DNA of 38,235 bases from Verrucomicrobiota bacterium (GCA_016209255.1 JACQWL010000596.1:1-38235); one strand, 5' to 3'. Shown: positions 6,839 through 16,944, counted from the first letter of the stretch. Notes: a model not told the origin generated them from the letters alone. Translations and numbers: made by a program.

Positions 6839-8092
6839 TCAAAGCCACCGCTCAAACCACGCCCAGGCATCACCCTGGCGCGCGGCGCTGAATTCGTGCG
6901 GCCGGTCCTCGATCACGCTCCTGAAACGTTCGGGCACGCCGGCCTTCGCATAGCATCGGGCGAGCTTGCCGTGCGCGGCGTGAACGCCTTCGAGCTCGAA
7001 GAGCCGGTCCTGCGTGCCATTAATCACCATCAGCGGCGTCGGCATGGCAAGCGAGGCAATGTCCGGATGATCCATATGATGATACATGCCAGGGATGATC
7101 TTGGTGAAACCGATCCCGCGGATATGCCGGGCGACCTGGTTCGGAAACGAACACATCCAACTGCTGATGACCGCTGCTTTTATTCGATTATCCAGGGCGG
7201 CCAGATAGGTGCTGCGCAACCCGCCGATACTCTGCCCGACGCAGGCGATCCGACTCGGATCCACCTCGGGTCGGGTGACGAGATAGTCCACCGTGCGGAT
7301 GTCATCCCACGCAATGATGCCGACCCAACTGACCCCCGCGCAATACAGGATTTTGGCGACGATTTCCTCGTCCCGGTTACTGCGATTGTTGAACTCCTTC
7401 ACCCGCTCGCTGCTCATGTCCATCCGCCGCTCCTTCCACTCGGCGGGATCATCATCGAGCACCACACGCCGTTCTCCCCAGTAGAACATATCGATCGCGA
7501 TGACGACGTAACCGCGTCGCACGAGTTCGATGCCGTAGGCCTTGCCGCTGTAGCCGCGATCACGGATGACTTTGAGGGACGGATGGATCGCATCGCTCGT
7601 CTCGACCTCGCGCTCGCGTCCCCACATGTAGTAACCGCCGTGCGAGTGCAGCGCCACGACCGCAGGTGCGGGCCGCTTTGCCCGTTTCGGAATCAACACG
7701 GTCGCCGGCACGCGAAACACCGGCGTGGTGTTGAAGCGAACCTCCTCGCGAATATAATCACCGTAGTCCCGACGGGAAATCACCTCGGCTTGCGGGTCGC
7801 ACTTCGCGGGGGCGTAGTGCAGCAGATCGAGCATTTTCGCCCGGCCCATGGCTTTCCAGGCGGTGAGGTCCGGGTGATCGCGATGCAGAAACGACATCGG
7901 CAGATCCCGCCCCGCCTTCAGCTTCTGAACCACCGCATCGAGTGATCCGAGCTCCGGACCGTTCCGGCCCGACAGCGACACGTTGGCGGCGTCCTTTGTT
8001 TTCGATGCTGGTTCAGCGGCAAAAGCACCGGTGGTTGATGAAGCCGCGACCGCTCCGACGACGGTGGCGATGAAATGCCGGCGGGTGCTCAT
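6839..8092 (-). CDS. Tat-exported alpha/beta-hydrolase, acetyl esterase-like
   Basis: The 417-residue protein starts with a twin-arginine-type signal (STRRHFIATVVGAVAA, cut near AFA-AE). The hydrolase fold shows APAVVALHSHGG (oxyanion region), a nucleophile elbow G286-Q-S288-I-G, a candidate acid D362 (INGTQDRLF) and a candidate base H399 (EDRPHEF). This layout matches the acetyl xylan esterase/dienelactone hydrolase-like group often found in verrucomicrobial polysaccharide loci, which removes acyl groups from glycans. It probably works in the periplasm. It lies 13 bases after the beta-helix gene, so the two are co-transcribed, and is the last gene before the STN1/TBDR1 unit. Substrate specificity cannot be read from the sequence. 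Confidence 0.8.
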   Translation of the reverse strand: MSTRRHFIATVVGAVAASSTTGAFAAEPASKTKDAANVSLSGRNGPELGSLDAVVQKLKAGRDLPMSFLHRDHPDLTAWKAMGRAKMLDLLHYAPAKCDPQAEVISRRDYGDYIREEVRFNTTPVFRVPATVLIPKRAKRPAPAVVALHSHGGYYMWGREREVETSDAIHPSLKVIRDRGYSGKAYGIELVRRGYVVIAIDMFYWGERRVVLDDDPAEWKERRMDMSSERVKEFNNRSNRDEEIVAKILYCAGVSWVGIIAWDDIRTVDYLVTRPEVDPSRIACVGQSIGGLRSTYLAALDNRIKAAVISSWMCSFPNQVARHIRGIGFTKIIPGMYHHMDHPDIASLAMPTPLMVINGTQDRLFELEGVHAAHGKLARCYAKAGVPERFRSVIEDRPHEFSAARQGDAWAWFERWL

Positions 8093-8105
8093 AGTGGTGC
8101 GTGTT

Positions 8106-11100
8106 CTACTTTTTGATCATGTCCGCAAACGCTTCCGGTTGCAGGCCTATGCTGCGTCTCACGACTGCGGGATTGGTGGCGAAAAGGTCGGGAAAATCGA
8201 GCGGGACTTCGGTGCTGACGAACTTGTCGATGGGGAACGCGGGCACTTTCGCGGGGTCGAGGCGCTTGAAGATCGCAAACTGCGGGTCGAGCACGACCGA
8301 ATCGGTGGGAGCGACGCGTTTCTTATAGTCGGGCAGTGTCATGCGCGTGTGGCCGAGGATCTTGCCGTCCTCCTTGAAGTTAATGATCCAGTAGAGCGTG
8401 CGTTCGGCTTCGGGGGTGCGCAGGAAGTAGCAGTTGTTGCGATCGATGATGGCTTCCTGGTTGCCGAAGGACATGAAGTGGATGTTGCTCTTGGCTTTGA
8501 AGGCGCTGCTATCGCAGATGATGTTGCTGGTGAGCGCCGCGGGGGTGCCGAGCTTCACGGCCTCGATCATATGGCTGAGGAAGACGCAGTGTTCGACGCG
8601 GAAGCCGGGACAATTGGTCACTTCCATGCCGTCGGAGCCGCGAATGATCACGCAGTTCGACACGAGCAGATCGGTGCTGTCTGCACCCATGAGCAGGCCG
8701 CCGGAGTATCCCGCACCGCGTCCGTCCCAAAACAAGCGACGCAGCGTGACGTGGCTGCTTTGATTCACAGTGATCACGCGCATCGAAGTGCGGCCCTGGC
8801 CGCCCATACGAAAGCCATCGAAATAAAAGCCATCCACTTCGATGTGGCTCTTGCCATTGATAACGAACGCGGTCTCGATGCGCCTGCCGCTGCCATCAAG
8901 GATGACTTTTTCGCCGGGGATGCTCATGAACTTGATTGGGCGCCCTTCGACTCCGGTGCCACGCACGCGGACCTTTTCAATGTAAGTGCCTCCGGCGACC
9001 ATGATGGTGTCTCCAGGTCTGGCCTGCGCAGCGGCCTGACCGATGGAGCGCCAGGCGTTTCCGCGCGTCAGGCCCGAAGCCGCGTCACTGCCACCCGCAG
9101 CGACATAGAGCGTCCTGGGCGCGGGATCGGCCGCCTCCGTCGTGAACGTGATGGCCTCATACTTCGGGTCCACAACCTCGCCAGGGCCTTGATCATCCAG
9201 CGGGTAGATGAGCTGGGCCGATGTGAGCTTGAAATAATAAGTCGTGCCCGGTTTTAAGCCAGTGAGACTGAAGCTGCGGAAGGTGTCCGCATGGTTTGTG
9301 ACCTTGTAGGCGGCCTTGATCTCACACGCAGGCGTCTCGCCCCAGGCGATGCCGGACATTGATCCCCGCGACATCTGCCACTCGATGTTTGCGGTGGTGG
9401 CAGTGACGGAGTGAAGCGTCGGAGCCGTCATGCGCAGCGTGTTCGACATGAGATCCTGGTGAAGGCCCAGACTCCTGCCCAAGGCTCCACCGATAACGAG
9501 CGCGATGCGATCCGTCACTTCAGGAATGCCATCACGCATCGTGTAGACCGGCTGCAACTCGCGGGCGTAGATGTCCTGCGATGCCTGCCGCACCTCGGCC
9601 AGCGACATCGCTTTGCCGCCCGCCCTCCAAGCTTTGCCGGGGTCCGCGTAGCTGTTGTAGTCGCTGTATCGGATTGCCGACGTCGCCTCTCCATCGGTGC
9701 GGCAGGCGACCGCCGGGCCGTGCTGGTTGTCATAGACGTTGCTGCTCAGCTCCACTCCCGAGCAGCCGTCGAGCACCACGCCAGCCTGCGCAAAGCGGGT
9801 GAACTCGCTGTGCGTAATCGTCAACTCCGTGCATCGGCTCGCATGCAGCGCGCTGTCCTGGGCGAAGAAACGACAGTTGTTGAAGCGTACCTTCCCGCTC
9901 GCGGTGGCGGTGACGGTGCGGGCGAAGTTCAGTCGCTCAAACTGGACGCCGTGACTGCCCTCCACTTTGATCGAGCCCGGGATCAAGACCCGCGCAGTGC
10001 CGCGAGCGCGCAACGAGATCGGTTCCGCGCCTGCCTTGCCGCCTTTGACCGTGACATCGCCTTCATAGATGCCCTGCTCAAAGTAAACCGTGTCGCCGGG
10101 ACGCAGTTCCTTCGCCGCTCTTGCCAGTGTCTTCCACGCCGCCTTCACCGAGAGACCATCGGCCACATCGTCACCATCCGGTTTAACATAGAAGACATCT
10201 GCCTGATAGGGGAACGGCCCGCGATCACTCCCATCCGGAGCACTGCCGCGCAGCGTGGAAGTCGATTGAAGTCGGAAATCGAAGTTGAGCGGGTCGGCGA
10301 ACTCCTGGTCCCGAATCACGCGCTCGAAGTTCAAACGGATCGAAGTGTCCGTGCCTGCCGGCTGATTCTCCACGTAGGTGTTCTTGAATCCGATGATCGA
10401 ATGCTTCAACCGCCCGCGCGTAGGCAGATAGCTCAGCGCCACGCAGTCGCGCACATCGGAGATCTCACCCATCTTGCCGCCTTTGATGCCGAGATCGACC
10501 ACGTTGCCCCAGCCCATGGATTTCTCGATGAGTCCGTAGCCTTCACCGCCATAAAGGCGGACTCCCACGCCGCACTTGTAGGCCACGCAGTTGCGTAGCG
10601 TGTCATTGCGGACAGAGACAGCAACCACGCCGCCGCATTCAAAGCCATGGGGCGAAATGTTGCCGTAAGCGACGCAGTTCTCGATCAAGTTGCCGCCCTC
10701 CAGCCCGCTGCGCGTGAGGATGCCACCGCCATTGAGGAAGGCCGTGCAGTGGCGGATCACGCAGTCTTTCGCCTCCTTTAGTACGATGCCCCACGTGCCG
10801 GACTCGGTGTGCCATGTCTGCATGACTGATTTCTCAAAGCCCCGCACCGCGATGCCGTCCAGGAGCACACGCTTCGGCTGCTCCAGCATCATTCCATGAG
10901 CTCCGGCGACGGGAATGCTGTAACGATGCTGCTCGACTGGACGCAGGTCTGAGCTGGAGAGGTAGAGCTTCGCCGCCGCCACATCGTAGTAGAAGCTGCC
11001 GGGCTGGAACTCCACTTCCGCCCGCGTCGCCTGGCCATCGAGTCGTTCCAGCGTATCCACTTCATAAACGGCCTGCACCTCCCCTTTGAAATCCGCTGCG

Positions 11101-11423
11101 AAGGTCCGGCGCGTGCCCGGCACTGGTTTGAATCCGGGCGCATCCACATCACCCCGCAACAGGACCGTGCCGCGCATTTCCGCGCGAATGACCGTCTGTT
11201 GCTCGGCACTGCCAAGACCCTTGCGCACGACCGTTTCGGCATACTCGCCACGACCAATCGTCAGCGTGTCCCCCGGTTGCAGGGCATCCACGCCTTTCTG
11301 AATTGTGCGGAACGCCGCCGCGCGACTCGTCCCCGCATTGGTGTCGAGGCCGTGCTTGCCCACGAAGAACTCCGTGGCCTGCAGGGTGCTGGAAAGGAGG
11401 AGCAGGAGCAGCGGAAGTTTCAT
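8106..11423 (-). CDS. Secreted protein with three parallel beta-helix modules and an FN3-like domain
   Basis: The 1105-residue protein has a signal peptide (MKLPLLLLLLSSTLQA). The same N-terminal cap occurs three times: residues 18-62 (FFVGKHGLDTNAGTS, ALQPGDTLTIGRGEY), 411-455 (YVKPDGDDVADGL, ELRPGDTVYFEQGIY) and 771-816 (LYVAAGGSDAASGL, QARPGDTIMVAGGTY). Each cap is the DUF1565-type start of a right-handed parallel beta-helix and is followed by helix rungs rich in N-C and V-x-x-C ladders (CVIRHCTAFLNGGG, NLIENCVAYGN). An FN3-like domain sits at about 668-765 (TANIEWQMSRGSMSGIAWGE, LTGLKPGTTYYFKLTS). Beta-helix proteins of this type are often polysaccharide lyases or glycan-binding proteins; catalytic residues cannot be fixed by eye. 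It follows the sialidase-like gene by 44 bases in the operon. Confidence 0.8.
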   Translation of the reverse strand: MKLPLLLLLLSSTLQATEFFVGKHGLDTNAGTSRAAAFRTIQKGVDALQPGDTLTIGRGEYAETVVRKGLGSAEQQTVIRAEMRGTVLLRGDVDAPGFKPVPGTRRTFAADFKGEVQAVYEVDTLERLDGQATRAEVEFQPGSFYYDVAAAKLYLSSSDLRPVEQHRYSIPVAGAHGMMLEQPKRVLLDGIAVRGFEKSVMQTWHTESGTWGIVLKEAKDCVIRHCTAFLNGGGILTRSGLEGGNLIENCVAYGNISPHGFECGGVVAVSVRNDTLRNCVAYKCGVGVRLYGGEGYGLIEKSMGWGNVVDLGIKGGKMGEISDVRDCVALSYLPTRGRLKHSIIGFKNTYVENQPAGTDTSIRLNFERVIRDQEFADPLNFDFRLQSTSTLRGSAPDGSDRGPFPYQADVFYVKPDGDDVADGLSVKAAWKTLARAAKELRPGDTVYFEQGIYEGDVTVKGGKAGAEPISLRARGTARVLIPGSIKVEGSHGVQFERLNFARTVTATASGKVRFNNCRFFAQDSALHASRCTELTITHSEFTRFAQAGVVLDGCSGVELSSNVYDNQHGPAVACRTDGEATSAIRYSDYNSYADPGKAWRAGGKAMSLAEVRQASQDIYARELQPVYTMRDGIPEVTDRIALVIGGALGRSLGLHQDLMSNTLRMTAPTLHSVTATTANIEWQMSRGSMSGIAWGETPACEIKAAYKVTNHADTFRSFSLTGLKPGTTYYFKLTSAQLIYPLDDQGPGEVVDPKYEAITFTTEAADPAPRTLYVAAGGSDAASGLTRGNAWRSIGQAAAQARPGDTIMVAGGTYIEKVRVRGTGVEGRPIKFMSIPGEKVILDGSGRRIETAFVINGKSHIEVDGFYFDGFRMGGQGRTSMRVITVNQSSHVTLRRLFWDGRGAGYSGGLLMGADSTDLLVSNCVIIRGSDGMEVTNCPGFRVEHCVFLSHMIEAVKLGTPAALTSNIICDSSAFKAKSNIHFMSFGNQEAIIDRNNCYFLRTPEAERTLYWIINFKEDGKILGHTRMTLPDYKKRVAPTDSVVLDPQFAIFKRLDPAKVPAFPIDKFVSTEVPLDFPDLFATNPAVVRRSIGLQPEAFADMIKK

Positions 11424-11467
11424 GAGTCTAGTTTGAGGAAAGTCGGATGCGCGAGATGGAGCCGAAA

Positions 11468-12625
11468 TTACGGCTGCCGCAGCCAGTCGAGGCTGATGCG
11501 ACGAATGCGCAGGGGGCCGAGATACGTGCGCAACTTGCTGTCACCGGCACAGTGACCGAGAAGCACGGTATCGCCGACAAAATGGATGGCCGTGTAACAA
11601 TACCAGCCATCGGGATCGCCCTCGATCAACTTGCGCACGGGCCACGTCTTGCCGCCATCACCGGAGATCGCCGCCACCAGCGGACTGCGTTTGCCTGTCG
11701 GAAAAGGAAACTTGCCCGAGTGGTCGTTGTAGAGAGCAAGCAGATCACTGGTGCCGGGAATCCGCCGGATGCTCGCCGGCGACACCGGCGATTTCAGCTC
11801 CGTGGGCTCAGGCGGCGACCACGTCTTGCCATTATCCGTGGAGCGGAATCCATGCTGTGCGCCTTGATCCGTGCGGCTCCATGAAAAGAGCGAACCATCC
11901 GCGAGTTCGACGATGCCAGTTTCCTGCAAGCCCGTGCCGCTGCGCATGGGCAGGGCCCACCAGCTGTTCGACTCCTGCCAAGTGGCACCGTCGTCGTCCG
12001 AGTAAAACCACATCGCAATTTGGCGGAAGTCGATGGACTTGCCGCTCTGCGGGTCACTGTCGCGCACCCGGCTGAAACTCAGCGGAGCAATGATGCGGCC
12101 CGTACGCGTCTGGATGACGCGGTCGTTGACCATGACGAAGTATCCCGGCGCATCGAGAATGCGTTTGGCCTCCGACCAAGTCGCCCCGTCATCGGCCGAG
12201 AGACGCAGCTGCGGACGGCAATCGATCCAGCTGTTTTTCAAGAGATAGAACATTGCCAGCTTTCCGCTGGCCAGACGCAGCAGCGACACGCTCATGACGT
12301 TATTGCCACCCGCGTTTTCCACCGCGACTACGGGCGGGCTCCAGGTGCGCCCCTGATCGTCGGAGTGAATGCGCACGATCCGCGCCGGACTATGATCAGC
12401 TCCGCCGCCATAGAACTGGGTGTAACAAAAAATGATCCGCCCGGTGGTCAGCGTGGCAAACGAACCCTCCGAACTCCGCGGATACTCCTTGGAGGGCTCC
12501 ACATGGAGCGCGATCATGTTGGTCGACCCGGCATCCATTGCCAGGGGCAAGAACAGCAGGAGCGCAGTGAGCGGGCGGAGAACGGATTTTCTCGGGTCAC
12601 CCGGAATTTTGGAGTTGATTTTCAC
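11468..12625 (-). CDS. Sialidase-fold (BNR/Asp-box) secreted protein
   Basis: The 385-residue protein starts at a GTG (12625); no better start is available before the signal segment LRPLTALLLFLPLAMDAGS. Five Asp boxes mark a six-bladed propeller: residues 88-95 SDDQGRTW, 143-150 SADDGATW, 209-216 SDDDGATW, 262-269 STDNGKTW and 321-328 SGDGGKTW. This is the BNR/exo-sialidase-like family of glycoside hydrolases and related lyases. In environmental Verrucomicrobiota many such proteins act on sugars other than sialic acid, so sialidase activity is not implied. It is in the operon between DUF6807 (81 bases) and the beta-helix gene (44 bases). Confidence 0.8.
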   Translation of the reverse strand: MKINSKIPGDPRKSVLRPLTALLLFLPLAMDAGSTNMIALHVEPSKEYPRSSEGSFATLTTGRIIFCYTQFYGGGADHSPARIVRIHSDDQGRTWSPPVVAVENAGGNNVMSVSLLRLASGKLAMFYLLKNSWIDCRPQLRLSADDGATWSEAKRILDAPGYFVMVNDRVIQTRTGRIIAPLSFSRVRDSDPQSGKSIDFRQIAMWFYSDDDGATWQESNSWWALPMRSGTGLQETGIVELADGSLFSWSRTDQGAQHGFRSTDNGKTWSPPEPTELKSPVSPASIRRIPGTSDLLALYNDHSGKFPFPTGKRSPLVAAISGDGGKTWPVRKLIEGDPDGWYCYTAIHFVGDTVLLGHCAGDSKLRTYLGPLRIRRISLDWLRQP

Positions 12626-12706
12626 CGATTGGATTCTTGCGGACGAGGTGCGAGGGCGCCAGGGCAGGTGGCCTGGCGGGTGGGGGGATGCGGGGACGAC
12701 CGGCGG

Positions 12707-13693
12707 TCACTTCCCGGCGGCGTATTCCTTGAAGCGATCGGCGACTTTGCCGGCGTTTTCGTCACCGAGGTGGAAATAGAAGCGCCAGCGAAAGCTCACA
12801 CTGCCACCGGCGGGAATTATCATGTCGCCGGCCTTCTTGTCGGCCTTGAACTTCGGATCGAAGTCGTGCTTGCCGAAGGGATTCGCGGCAAATAACGCGT
12901 AGGAACGCACGTGCCACCACGTCGGGTGGCGCGGGTTCGACGGATGATCGAACATCGCGACACCGTAGACCTTGCCGTCCTTCGGGGCATGATAGTCGAC
13001 CCACGTCGACCGCCTGCCCCAGGTTTCGTCGTTCCTCTGGCCGGAGTCATTCACGATGGTGCCGGAACCTTCGTGCTTCCTGCCTTTGCCATAGTCGTGC
13101 GTCGGCGTCATCCACAACGGCAGCCGAATCGCCATCGATCCCTCCTTCGTGTCCCCGAACAAGACCGGCTTGCCGGCGGGTGCCTTGAGCGTGACTTCAT
13201 AGTCGAGGAAACGGGCGTCCGCTGAACCGCGGATGCGAATGGTGGTCTCGTCGGTCAGGTGCACTGTGCCGTCAGGGCCGACCCAACGGTTGCGCGCGCG
13301 AATCGTGCCGACGCCATCCTGCACCGCTGATTCGACCGACTCACTGGCGATTTTTCCGCACTGGTCGGTGTTCTCGCCCCAGAAATCGATCCCGTTTACC
13401 GCGCCGTGCGTGAACCAAAGCGACCGGTGATGGGGGTGATCTTCGACTTCACCGGGTACGCCCCTCTGCACCGGAAAGTGACGCATCATCTCGGTCCCAT
13501 CGGACGCCAGGATCGGGTAAAGAAAGGGTTTCGGCGCGCCCTTGAAGATGTACTCGGTGAAGAGTTTGCCTCCAAGTTCGACCCGGATGCGATCATCGGC
13601 GCGGGTGAGTTTCACCAAGGTCGCCGCGGGTACCACCGCGCCGGGTGCGATCAGGCTGACGAACAACAGAACGCTGGATATACGTGGCTTCAT
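12707..13693 (-). CDS. DUF6807 (PmoA-like) secreted protein
   Basis: The 328-residue protein has a signal peptide (KPRISSVLLFVSLIAPGAVV, cut near VPAA). The family hallmarks are clear: FTEYIFKGAPKPFLYPIL, MMRHFPVQRGVPGEVEDHPH, HHRSLWFTHGAVNGIDFWGE, STWVDYHAPKDGKVYGVAMF and HPTWWHVRSYALFAANPFGK. This family was named after a supposed methane-oxygenase link (PmoA), but members occur widely in sugar-degradation loci of Planctomycetota and Verrucomicrobiota and no oxygenase role follows from that name. The His-rich block HPHHRSLWFTHG may bind metal or ligand. Its position between a receptor and a sialidase-fold protein fits a periplasmic role in glycan breakdown; the reaction is unknown. Confidence 0.8.
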   Translation of the reverse strand: MKPRISSVLLFVSLIAPGAVVPAATLVKLTRADDRIRVELGGKLFTEYIFKGAPKPFLYPILASDGTEMMRHFPVQRGVPGEVEDHPHHRSLWFTHGAVNGIDFWGENTDQCGKIASESVESAVQDGVGTIRARNRWVGPDGTVHLTDETTIRIRGSADARFLDYEVTLKAPAGKPVLFGDTKEGSMAIRLPLWMTPTHDYGKGRKHEGSGTIVNDSGQRNDETWGRRSTWVDYHAPKDGKVYGVAMFDHPSNPRHPTWWHVRSYALFAANPFGKHDFDPKFKADKKAGDMIIPAGGSVSFRWRFYFHLGDENAGKVADRFKEYAAGK

Positions 13694-13782
13694 GGTCTGA
13701 TGGGGCGATTACGGGGTAAAGAAGGAGCGACGGGAACGGCTCAAAATCAAACGGGGTCGAGCCACGGGATCTACCGCCTGGG

Positions 13783-16700
13783 TCAAAAGGTTCCTTTGAG
13801 CCCGGCGGCCACTATCACGCCGAAGTTCTGCGTCGAATACCGCTTGGCATATTCCGGCGTTTCTGAGCCACGCATTTCATGGTAGATCTGGGTGTTGAAG
13901 ACATTCTTCGCATTGGCAAAAAGGAACATTCGGTTGCGGAGTTGATAATCGACACTGGCATCGAGAGTCGGCGCCGCCGGCTTCAGATAATAGAATCCGT
14001 CCACGCCCCGGGTGGCCTGCGGACTCGCCTTCAGCCAGCCACGATAATTCCAATTTGCCCTGAACGTAATTGGCTTCCGGTTCACTAGAACCCCCCAGTT
14101 GGCGCTCTCGGGAAGGAAATACCCGAAGTCCGCCAGATTGCTCGAGGACTCCAGTTTGAGCTTCGTGCCGTTGACAAAAACCTTGAGATAACGCCCCCAC
14201 CTGCCCAGCGCATCCAGGGACTGGCTGATGCTGAATTCCACCCCGGATATTCGCGCATCGCCCGCGTTAATCTTCGTCGTCACCTGCCAGTTCTCATAGC
14301 TGGAATCAAACCCGAGTTGCTGCAAATCGGCCAGTGTGGCGATTTTCGAGAACGTACCAAAGAAGTCCTTGATTTCCTTCAGGTACGCGCCCGCGCTGAA
14401 GACTCCGCCCTGGGGCGTGTAATACTCGAGCGACAGGTCGAAACAGTCGGCATACCACGGCCTCAGGCCGGTGTTGCTGATTCGCAAAGTTCCTTGTGGC
14501 ACCTGGTTCGGATCAGCGACATCCGCCTCATTGGACACGGTATTGGGGATGATGTTGCTGAAGTCCGGCCGCCCGTAAGCTTTGGCATAAGATGCCCGCG
14601 CGAGCACGTTCTCGCTCAGGTTATACCGAAGATGAAGGCTGGGAAACCAGCCGTCGAAAGCCCGATTGGCATGATAGCCAAGTCGCGTGTAGACGAGCCG
14701 CATTTCCTCGATCGAACCGGCCGCGCCAGCTTCGGGCGTGCGAATGCGTGCCCCCGCTGTGTTATGGGCAAAGCTCCCGTCTGCGTTCCGGACAAAAACC
14801 ACACTGCTGTCTTGTAACACCCCCAGACCGTCATCGACAGTCTTCTCGAAACGCACGCCAGTGATGACATTCAGCCGATCTTTTAGAAAGCGCAGTTCAG
14901 TCTGAAAATAAGCGGCGGAGACGGTCTCCTTGATCTTGAATGCATTCACGCGCCGGGCCTGCTCCGACGCCAAAACCTGCGCTGGCGTCTGGTAGAAAAG
15001 ATCCGGATTTTTTTCGAAGGCCCGCCAGGCCAGCAGCGGCGAAACGATCGGAGCGATTTTCGCTCCCTGATTATAATACAAGCCGGGATGGTTATATACT
15101 TCGGGGCGGAAGATCCGGTTGCCGTAAGGCGCCGCGGACGAATCGCCATTGGGCCCTCGGTAGGTCCATGAATCGCTCTGACGCTGCGTCTCGCGCTCCT
15201 GCGCTTGAGAGGAACCGCCGATCTGCAGCGCGACGGGAAAAGACCAGGCGATGATTTGCCGGCGAACATCGAGATTGTACGCCTGAACTTCGTCGCGGAT
15301 ATCGCGGGGCGCCGTGGTGGCGGCCGTGATTTGATAGTTGTTGATATCGTAGATATCGATTTCACGGTTGCCAGCGTCGAACGCGCTGATCGTCGCGCTG
15401 TCGGGGGTAATCTTCGAAAATGATATCCGCACCGGTGTTTTCAGACCAACGGTGACGCCGTTAAAATAGCCCCGGGCGGTTTGACGGGTGGACTTCCGCG
15501 CTGCCGACCGGCCAAGGCTAGCATCAATTTTCCACCGGCCGTCGTTGAATCTGTAGCTGATATTTGCCGCGGTCGCCGCACCCTGGATGCCCTGCAAGGT
15601 GCTGGGCAGAGTGGCGGAGCCGCGTCCAGTTGCTCCGGCGGTGAAGTCCGGACCGTAGCTGAGCGGGGTGCCGCTCGTCGGGGTGGGGGCGCCGTTTGTT
15701 CCCGTCGACTGCGTAAACTGGATGTTTGAGGTCGTCGAGATGTTGTAGCTGGTCTGCAGGCTGGCCGACAACACGGTGTTGGGGCGAAGCCGCCAATCCG
15801 CCTTGACGCTCAGCGAATCGCGTTGCGAGATTGCAAGCGATGGACCGCGGTTGACCAGATTATAGAGGAAGGGCCTGCCATAGGAGGCGCCCGTGCCGCT
15901 GGCCGTCGCGTTGTAATCCCGGAAGAGAGCGTGGCTCGCGGTTAGAATCTGCGAGTGCAGTCCGGACACGACGATCCCAAAATCCCTGGTGATCGGAGCG
16001 GTATAATCGAAATCGAAGCCGGGATATATTTTATAGGTGTTTTCTTCCAGCGTATCGGGCGTACGCTGGAAGGAGAAGTACTGGTCGTTGCTCGTGAGAT
16101 GGACGCGGTAGCGAAATTCCGCCCGACTCCGCTCAAAGGCGCTTTTGCTCACGAGATTGACCGTGCCCGCCAGGGAGTCGGCTCGCGTGGACGGCAAGGG
16201 CGATTTGATGACCTCAACCCGGGAAACGTTGTTGATCGAGATGTTGCTCACGTCAGCCGTGCGCGAATCGCCTGCTGTATTGGCACCCGCCATCTGCGCA
16301 CCGTCGTTGGTGAACACCGTGAGATTGGCCGGCAGTCCGCGTAGCGAGACGTTGTTCACCTCTGATCCGCCGCCATCCACGGGCAGGACGCCGGGAAGAG
16401 ATTTCATGAACTCACCGATGTTTCCTCCGGTGATGTCGCCAAAGGCATCCGTCGAGATCACGTCCTTGGGGTTGCCAGCAAATCGCCGCTCATTAATTGC
16501 AATGGCCGTCGCATCGGTTTCTCTAGCCGTGGAAACAACAAAAGGGTCGAGCCTCACCGTTTCTGCGGCGCCGCCAAACCGCGCCGCGCTCGTGAGACAG
16601 ATGTCTTGTTCGATGGTTCGTCCGGCCGGAACGTTGAGTGAAATCTGCTGCGGATCGAGACCGGTGTGAAACACCTCAAGGACGACGGTGCCGGCTGGAG

Positions 16701-16944
16701 CGCCTGCAATCCGGTAACTGCCCGACTCGTCCGTTAGCGCGACCAGATCGGTGCGCCGGATCGAGACCCGGGCGTTGTTGAGGAACCGGCCGGTCACGAG
16801 ATGTTGCACCCGGCCGGTAATGACTCCGGCCGACTTGACGGCGGCACTGTCCGAAGCGCCAATCGCGCCGAAGAGAGGGCGGCTGGCATCAGCGATCAGG
16901 GCGAAACAAGTGGCGATCAGGGCCGCGATTGCTGGAGCTTTCAT
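13783..16944 (-). CDS. TonB-dependent receptor without STN domain (TBDR4)
   Basis: I start at the ATG at 16944 (1053 residues), which gives a good signal peptide (MKAPAIAALIATCFALIADA) and lies 5 bases after the SUMF1 stop; the longer open frame overlaps the SUMF1 gene and adds 40 unlikely residues. Domains: carboxypeptidase-regulatory-like beta domain at about 40-115 (GVITGRVQHLVTGRFLNNAR, YRIAGAPAGTVVLEVF), plug at about 150-265 (GNIGEFMKSLPGVLPVDGGG, VNNVSLRGLPANLTVFTNDG), then a barrel ending in GLKGTF. Its plug carries PLPSTRADSLAGTVNLVSKS in place of the SPTPDMDGDS pattern of the other three receptors, so it is the most divergent of the four and may bring in a different ligand. No STN partner lies next to it. 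Confidence 0.88.
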   Translation of the reverse strand: MKAPAIAALIATCFALIADASRPLFGAIGASDSAAVKSAGVITGRVQHLVTGRFLNNARVSIRRTDLVALTDESGSYRIAGAPAGTVVLEVFHTGLDPQQISLNVPAGRTIEQDICLTSAARFGGAAETVRLDPFVVSTARETDATAIAINERRFAGNPKDVISTDAFGDITGGNIGEFMKSLPGVLPVDGGGSEVNNVSLRGLPANLTVFTNDGAQMAGANTAGDSRTADVSNISINNVSRVEVIKSPLPSTRADSLAGTVNLVSKSAFERSRAEFRYRVHLTSNDQYFSFQRTPDTLEENTYKIYPGFDFDYTAPITRDFGIVVSGLHSQILTASHALFRDYNATASGTGASYGRPFLYNLVNRGPSLAISQRDSLSVKADWRLRPNTVLSASLQTSYNISTTSNIQFTQSTGTNGAPTPTSGTPLSYGPDFTAGATGRGSATLPSTLQGIQGAATAANISYRFNDGRWKIDASLGRSAARKSTRQTARGYFNGVTVGLKTPVRISFSKITPDSATISAFDAGNREIDIYDINNYQITAATTAPRDIRDEVQAYNLDVRRQIIAWSFPVALQIGGSSQAQERETQRQSDSWTYRGPNGDSSAAPYGNRIFRPEVYNHPGLYYNQGAKIAPIVSPLLAWRAFEKNPDLFYQTPAQVLASEQARRVNAFKIKETVSAAYFQTELRFLKDRLNVITGVRFEKTVDDGLGVLQDSSVVFVRNADGSFAHNTAGARIRTPEAGAAGSIEEMRLVYTRLGYHANRAFDGWFPSLHLRYNLSENVLARASYAKAYGRPDFSNIIPNTVSNEADVADPNQVPQGTLRISNTGLRPWYADCFDLSLEYYTPQGGVFSAGAYLKEIKDFFGTFSKIATLADLQQLGFDSSYENWQVTTKINAGDARISGVEFSISQSLDALGRWGRYLKVFVNGTKLKLESSSNLADFGYFLPESANWGVLVNRKPITFRANWNYRGWLKASPQATRGVDGFYYLKPAAPTLDASVDYQLRNRMFLFANAKNVFNTQIYHEMRGSETPEYAKRYSTQNFGVIVAAGLKGTF

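Noticed and set aside
6431-9257. Two long plus-strand ORFs opposite the esterase and the beta-helix gene
   Set aside because: No recognisable domain, and the minus strand carries clear catalytic motifs and repeated beta-helix caps in these bases.
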